This document shows positions 6,859 through 11,651 of a stretch of 11,651 bases of DNA, in pieces. Under the pieces are notes generated by a model. It was not told the origin of the DNA. It saw only the letters and a list, made by a program, of their open reading frames with translations, and did no database searches. Each line of letters starts with the position of its first letter. Within the stretch, counting starts at the first letter, position 1. The stretch spans positions 1-11,651 of the forward strand of contig JAFGDA010000018.1 in the NCBI GenBank assembly GCA_016932375.1, given 5' to 3'. Source of the DNA: Actinomycetota bacterium (GTDB taxonomy: Bacteria; Actinomycetota; Humimicrobiia; Humimicrobiales; Humimicrobiaceae). The position numbers and the translations under genes were made by a program.

Positions 6859-9708
6859 ATGAAAGAAGACATATACATAAAAGGGGCCAGGGAACACAAC
6901 CTGAAGAATATAACCCTGAGGATCCCGAGGGATAAATTTATAGTTTTTACCGGTGTAAGCGGTTCGGGGAAATCATCGCTTGCCTTCGATACAATATATG
7001 CGGAAGGGCAGCGCAGGTATGTGGAATCCCTGTCTTCTTACGCAAGGCAATTTTTGGGCCAGATGGATAAACCTGACGTAGATCTCATAGAAGGCCTTTC
7101 CCCGGCAGTGTCCATAAACCAGAAGGGCGTATCAAAAAACCCGCGTTCCACTGTGGGGACAATAACAGAGATATATGATTATTTAAGGGTATTGTATGCG
7201 CGGATCGGCATACCATATTGTTATATCTGCGGAAAACCAATATCGAGGCAGACTGTAGACCAGATGGTTGACCGTATAATGGAGCTTCCTGAAGGAACCA
7301 GATTCCAGGTACTCTCACCAATAATCCGCGGAAGAAAAGGAGAGTATTCAAAGACCTTCGAGAACATCAGGAAAGACGGTTATGTCAGGGTAAGGGTTGA
7401 TGGAAATATATATGAACTTGACAGTGATGCCGGTTTTAACCTTGATAAAAATATAAAACATGATATAGAGATAATAATAGACCGCCTGAAAATCAGGCCT
7501 GATATAAGGAAGAGGTTATCGGAAGATATAGAGATATCCCTTAAAGAAAGCGGCGGGATAGTCTACATACAGGACATGGATGACGAAAGGATAATAAGCT
7601 TTTCAGAAAACTTCTCCTGTGTGGATTGTGGAATAGATTTTGAGGAGCTGACCCCAAGGATGTTTTCATTTAACAGTCCATACGGAGCATGCCGGGAATG
7701 CGGGGGCCTTGGCATAAGCAGGGATATAGACCCGGATCTTATAGTGGAAAACCCCAATTTGAGCATAATGGAAGGGGCGGTACCATATTTTAAAATGAAT
7801 TATTCCAACTATTATTCCCAGCTTATGAACAGTCTTGCCGAAGAATATGGTTTTGACCTTTATGCTCCTTTCAGGGACCTGGGTGAAGAAGCTAAAAAAG
7901 TGATACTTTACGGGACCAATGGAAGAAGGTTGAAAATCAGGTACAGAAACCTTAAAGGTAAGGTTTATAATTATTATATAAAATTCGAGGGACTTGCAAA
8001 CAATATCAGCAGGCTGTATCTTGAAACCGAATCAGAGCATCAGCGCGATAAAATAGAAAAAGTCATGAATAACTCTCCATGCAGGAGCTGTAATGGAAAA
8101 AGGCTCAGGCCTGAGAGCCTGGCAGTAAAAATAAAAGGCCTCTCAATAGCTGATCTTTGCGGTATGACGGTTGAGGAAAGCACCGGATGGCTAAAGGGTA
8201 TTGAGCTGGATGAAAGGGAGACCATGATCGGCGGGAGGTTGATAAAAGAGATCATTGAAAGGCTTAATTTTTTAAAAGATGTTGGCCTTGGTTACCTTAC
8301 CCTTGACAGGAGAGCCGGAACGCTTTCGGGCGGGGAATCCCAGAGGATAAGGCTTGCAACACAAATAGGTTCAGGTCTTGTAGGTGTGCTTTATATTTTG
8401 GATGAGCCGAGTATCGGGCTTCACCAGAGGGATAACAAAAAGCTAATCAGCGCCTTAAAAAGATTAAGGGATCTCGGGAATACGATAATAGTTATCGAAC
8501 ATGATGAAGAAACCATGAGGCAGGCCGACCATATTGTAGACATTGGCCCCGGTGCAGGGATACATGGAGGGGAGATAGTGTTCAATGGTACGCTCGAAGA
8601 AATATACGCTTGCCGCCGTTCGATCACCGGGAAATATTTAAAGAGGGAAAAATATATACCGGTACCAGTGGCCCGGAGAGAAGGAAACGGGAATAAAATT
8701 ATAATAAGGGGAGCCAGGGAGCATAACCTGAAAGACATAGATGTACCTATTGAACTGGGGAAGCTGATAGCAGTCACAGGTGTTTCAGGCTCTGGGAAAA
8801 GTACGCTTATAAATGAAATACTTTATCCTGCCCTTTCAAACAGGCTTATGAGGACCAGGTACAGGACCGGCGGTCACGACGGCATATCAGGTGTTGAAAA
8901 TATTGACAAAGTGATAGTAATAGACCAGTCTCCAATCGGAAGGACACCACGTTCCAATCCTGCTACCTATACCGGGGTGTTCACATATATACGGGAGCTT
9001 TTTTCAAGGACTCATGATGCAAAGCTCAGGGGTTACAGGCCCGGAAGGTTCAGTTTCAATGTAAAGGGCGGCAGATGCGAAGCATGCAATGGGGATGGTG
9101 TGATAAAGATTGAAATGCATTTTCTTCCTGACGTGTATGTACCTTGTGAAGTCTGCAAGGGAAAGAGGTTTAACAGGGATACCCTTGAGATAAAATATAA
9201 AGGGAAAAACATAGATGATGTCCTCAACATGACTGTTGAAGAAGCCGGGATATTTTTTGAGAATATCCCGAATATCAGCAGGAAACTCGGGCTCCTTGAT
9301 GAAGTTGGGCTTGGCTATATAAAACTTGGCCAGTCATCCACAACGCTTTCCGGCGGGGAAGCCCAGAGGGTCAAACTTTCGACAGAGCTTTCCAGAAGAA
9401 GCACAGGGAGGACTCTTTACCTCCTGGATGAACCAACTACGGGCCTTCATTTTGAAGATATAAAAAAACTTCTTAAAATACTTGACAGGCTGGTTGAGGC
9501 AGGAAACACAGTACTTGTGATAGAGCATAACCTTGAAGTAATAAAAACTGCCGATTTTATAATAGACCTTGGTCCGGAAGGCGGTGACAGGGGAGGGGAG
9601 GTGATTGCCCTTGGTACACCGGAAGAGGTTTCTTTAAATAAGCGTTCATATACGGGCAGGTTTATAAAGAAATGCCTTGATGAAAACCTTACGGGTTCCA
9701 GGATATGA
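6859..9708 (+). CDS. uvrA: Excinuclease ABC subunit A, damage-sensing ABC ATPase
   Basis: UvrA dimers scan DNA for distortions and load UvrB. The 949-residue product has the normal length and two ABC ATPase modules. Walker A is GVSGSGKS at residues 32-39 and again at 641-648. The signature motifs are LSGGESQR (489-496) and LSGGEAQR (830-837). The Walker B acidic pairs are D515-E516 and D857-E858, each followed by P and an S/T-x-GLH run. Two four-cysteine zinc modules are complete: C254/C257/C278/C281 and C740/C743/C763/C766. Two further CxxC pairs, CYIC and CRSC, are also present. The start follows an in-frame stop (TAA at 6856-6858), so it cannot lie further upstream. No Shine-Dalgarno is visible before the ATG, although 45 nt separate it from uvrB. 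The gene ends in an ATGA overlap with uvrC. Nothing suggests a class II (UvrA2-like) paralogue: the UvrB-binding region is present and the gene sits beside uvrB and uvrC. Confidence 0.98.
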   Translation: MKEDIYIKGAREHNLKNITLRIPRDKFIVFTGVSGSGKSSLAFDTIYAEGQRRYVESLSSYARQFLGQMDKPDVDLIEGLSPAVSINQKGVSKNPRSTVGTITEIYDYLRVLYARIGIPYCYICGKPISRQTVDQMVDRIMELPEGTRFQVLSPIIRGRKGEYSKTFENIRKDGYVRVRVDGNIYELDSDAGFNLDKNIKHDIEIIIDRLKIRPDIRKRLSEDIEISLKESGGIVYIQDMDDERIISFSENFSCVDCGIDFEELTPRMFSFNSPYGACRECGGLGISRDIDPDLIVENPNLSIMEGAVPYFKMNYSNYYSQLMNSLAEEYGFDLYAPFRDLGEEAKKVILYGTNGRRLKIRYRNLKGKVYNYYIKFEGLANNISRLYLETESEHQRDKIEKVMNNSPCRSCNGKRLRPESLAVKIKGLSIADLCGMTVEESTGWLKGIELDERETMIGGRLIKEIIERLNFLKDVGLGYLTLDRRAGTLSGGESQRIRLATQIGSGLVGVLYILDEPSIGLHQRDNKKLISALKRLRDLGNTIIVIEHDEETMRQADHIVDIGPGAGIHGGEIVFNGTLEEIYACRRSITGKYLKREKYIPVPVARREGNGNKIIIRGAREHNLKDIDVPIELGKLIAVTGVSGSGKSTLINEILYPALSNRLMRTRYRTGGHDGISGVENIDKVIVIDQSPIGRTPRSNPATYTGVFTYIRELFSRTHDAKLRGYRPGRFSFNVKGGRCEACNGDGVIKIEMHFLPDVYVPCEVCKGKRFNRDTLEIKYKGKNIDDVLNMTVEEAGIFFENIPNISRKLGLLDEVGLGYIKLGQSSTTLSGGEAQRVKLSTELSRRSTGRTLYLLDEPTTGLHFEDIKKLLKILDRLVEAGNTVLVIEHNLEVIKTADFIIDLGPEGGDRGGEVIALGTPEEVSLNKRSYTGRFIKKCLDENLTGSRI

Positions 9709-11618
9709 AAAGCCAGATGGAAAAATGCGATAAAAATAAAAACATTACAAATTCCACCAACATTAAACCTTCGGATGAATGTGTCAGTAAAAAACCCTGG
9801 GTAAGCATCCCGTTAAAGCCAGGGGTATATATCTTCAGGGACCTAAAAGGTAAAGCAATATATATTGGAAAAGCAAAAAATCTCCGTAAAAGGGTAAAAA
9901 GTTATTTTCAGGGGAAAAACCGCAGCAATCTTTATAATAAACCGGCCGGTTTTGCGGGCCTTATAAATTCGATAGATTATATTGTAACCACAAATGAAGT
10001 AGAAGCGCTTATACTTGAGGGCAACCTTATAAAAAAGAACACCCCCAGGTATAACATCAGCCTTAAGGATGATAAATCATATCCCTTTATTGCCGTTACC
10101 GGGAATGAGAAATATCCAAGGGTATTCCTTACGAGGAACAGGAACATAAAGGGTGCAAAGTACTTCGGTCCCTATACTGAAACAAGGGCCGTAAGAAAAG
10201 TACTGGAATACCTTAGAAAAATATTCCCCATAAGGGATTGTAAAAGACCTGTACCGGGCAAGGGCAGGAAAGGTCCCTGCCTTAATTACCATATGGGGTT
10301 GTGTCCGGCTCCCTGCAGCATGGAAGTTGACGAAAATGATTACCGCAAAAACATTGAATACATCAAACTTTTCCTGAAAGGAAAAGACAGCAGTATATTA
10401 AGCAACCTAAAATCCGCCATGAAAGATTATGCATCAAGGAATGAATTTGAAAAGGCTTCCATAATCAGGGACAGGATAAATGACATAAACAGGCTTTATG
10501 AAAGCCAGAGAATCTTTTTTGACAGCAGTGAAGCATGGGATTTCATTGGTCTTGCAAGAGAGGGCAGTACTTCCGTAGTAAGCATGTTTGCCTACCGCAA
10601 CGGGAATCTTGCCATGGTAAATAACTTTGTCCTTGAAAATACGATTCATTTAGAAAATGAGGAAATAATTCCGGGTTTTATTTACAGTTATTACGAGGAT
10701 ATGAATAATCTTCCTTCAATTATCTATATCCCGGAGGAGATAAGCGAAAGCAGGCTTATAAAGGAATGGTTCAAAAAGAAAAAGGGCAGGAGTATCGATA
10801 TCAGGGCTCCCCTTTCAGGAGAGAAAAAGCGCATTATGGATATGGCTGTAAATAATTCAAGATTGTACCTTGAAAAAAAGAAGTTTGAAAAGGATACGGG
10901 CCACAGCCAGGCATACAGGGACCTGATAAAGTTAAAGGAAGTACTGGGGCTGAAAAACATCCCCCGCAGGATAGAATGTTATGATATTTCCAACCTTAAG
11001 GACACTTTTCCTGTTGGCTCGATGACAGTTGCATATGATGGAAAGCTTGCCAGCCAGGATTACCGCCGTTTCAGGATAAGGAAGGTCCGCGGCCAGGATG
11101 ACTGCAGGATGCTTGAAGAGGTAATCAGCCGGAGACTAAGATACCTCAAGAAACCATTTAAGGTTGAAATGAGCGGCTTTTTTGGAAAGCCTGACCTTAT
11201 TGTAGTAGATGGCGGAAAGGCCCAGTTCAACACAATACACCGGGTTCTAAAAAATGAAAAACTTGATAATGAAATTGACCTTGCGGGCATTGCAAAAAAA
11301 GAAGAGACCATATACTGCAGCAGGTTTGGAAACGGTATAAAATTCGACTATGGAATGGATTATGCCAGGATAATAATTAAAGTCAGGGATGAAGCCCACA
11401 GGTTTGCGGTGAACTATCATAGAAAATTAAGGGACGATTATATGACAAATTCCCTTCTTGATGGTATAAAAGGCATTGGAGAAAAGAAAAAACAATATAT
11501 ATTGCAAAGTGCCGGATCCCTGAAGTACCTTAAAAATATGTCAGCAGATGAACTTATGAATATAAAAGGCATAAGCTGCCGGGATGCGGAAAAAGTATTC
11601 AGGAGTTTACACAGGTAA
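9705..11618 (+). CDS. uvrC: Excinuclease ABC subunit C, dual-incision nuclease
   Basis: UvrC cuts the damaged strand on both sides of the lesion after binding UvrB. The 637-residue protein starts at the ATGA overlap with uvrA, which suggests translational coupling. The first 30 or so residues are a Lys/Asn/Thr-rich extension. The GIY-YIG domain for the 3' cut follows, with Y53, K56, R63 and E105 as the likely catalytic set. Cysteines 179, 192, 200 and 204 match the spacing of the four ligands of the [4Fe-4S] cluster reported in E. coli UvrC (C154, C166, C174, C178). A UVR segment that pairs with UvrB lies at about 233-268. The RNase H-like domain for the 5' cut has D427 (ECYDIS), D466 (GQDD), D502 (IVVDGG) and H565 (DEAHRF). 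Tandem helix-hairpin-helix motifs at about 584-637 end the protein. All modules are present. Met5 (9717) is an alternative start. Confidence 0.97.
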   Translation: MKSQMEKCDKNKNITNSTNIKPSDECVSKKPWVSIPLKPGVYIFRDLKGKAIYIGKAKNLRKRVKSYFQGKNRSNLYNKPAGFAGLINSIDYIVTTNEVEALILEGNLIKKNTPRYNISLKDDKSYPFIAVTGNEKYPRVFLTRNRNIKGAKYFGPYTETRAVRKVLEYLRKIFPIRDCKRPVPGKGRKGPCLNYHMGLCPAPCSMEVDENDYRKNIEYIKLFLKGKDSSILSNLKSAMKDYASRNEFEKASIIRDRINDINRLYESQRIFFDSSEAWDFIGLAREGSTSVVSMFAYRNGNLAMVNNFVLENTIHLENEEIIPGFIYSYYEDMNNLPSIIYIPEEISESRLIKEWFKKKKGRSIDIRAPLSGEKKRIMDMAVNNSRLYLEKKKFEKDTGHSQAYRDLIKLKEVLGLKNIPRRIECYDISNLKDTFPVGSMTVAYDGKLASQDYRRFRIRKVRGQDDCRMLEEVISRRLRYLKKPFKVEMSGFFGKPDLIVVDGGKAQFNTIHRVLKNEKLDNEIDLAGIAKKEETIYCSRFGNGIKFDYGMDYARIIIKVRDEAHRFAVNYHRKLRDDYMTNSLLDGIKGIGEKKKQYILQSAGSLKYLKNMSADELMNIKGISCRDAEKVFRSLHR

Positions 11619-11633
11619 CCAAAGGTGATTAGA

Positions 11634-11651
11634 GTGTTAAGATGGTTTCTG
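11634..11651 (+). CDS. Start of a further gene, cut by the window end
   Basis: GTG at 11634 is preceded by an AAGGTGAT Shine-Dalgarno-like stretch (11622-11629). It opens a frame reading (M)LRWFL up to the window edge. It lies 15 nt after uvrC, so it would belong to the same transcription unit. Six codons cannot identify the product. In many Gram-positives uvrC is followed by rapZ, yvcK and whiA, and membrane-anchored YvcK proteins often begin with a basic/aromatic run of this sort. That is a guess from context. Confidence 0.35.

Overview
The window is a conserved bacterial housekeeping block, read entirely on the + strand: polA (5' end cut by the window edge), rpsA, coaE, uvrB, uvrA, uvrC and the first codons of a further gene. 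The gene order polA-rpsA-coaE-uvrB-uvrA-uvrC, the four-domain ribosomal protein S1 with an acidic tail, and a Pol I with a decayed proofreading site all suggest a Gram-positive lineage, most likely an uncultured, moderately AT-rich, deep-branching actinobacterium. That placement is an inference. The sequence shows AT-rich DNA with heavy use of AGG/AGA arginine and ATA isoleucine codons, unlike the GC-rich cultured actinobacteria.

Layout. Bases 1-2207 encode most of DNA polymerase I, lacking roughly the first 190 residues. A short spacer (2208-2290) carries a good candidate promoter and a Shine-Dalgarno sequence for rpsA (2291-3694). A gene-free, AT-rich stretch of about 436 bases (3695-4130) follows. 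It holds three inverted repeats and weak promoter-like sequences and separates rpsA from the next transcription unit. That unit is coaE-uvrB-uvrA-uvrC (4131-11618), tightly packed: coaE and uvrB overlap by 14 nt, uvrB and uvrA are 45 nt apart, and uvrA and uvrC overlap by ATGA. A further gene appears to begin at 11634.

How the genes work together. UvrA and UvrB find bulky DNA lesions, UvrC cuts on both sides, and Pol I resynthesises the excised patch. The window therefore holds the damage-recognition, incision and gap-filling core of nucleotide excision repair. UvrD helicase and ligase are not visible. CoaE (last step of coenzyme A synthesis) and S1 (translation initiation) are conserved neighbours without an obvious role in repair.

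I see no undescribed system, mobile element, CRISPR array, tRNA or rRNA. The items most worth a second look are: coaE, which has no ATG, GTG, TTG or CTG start able to include its P-loop and seems to start at ATA behind a very strong Shine-Dalgarno; the divergence of that CoaE; the structured rpsA-coaE spacer; and a clamp-binding-like peptide in the Pol I linker.
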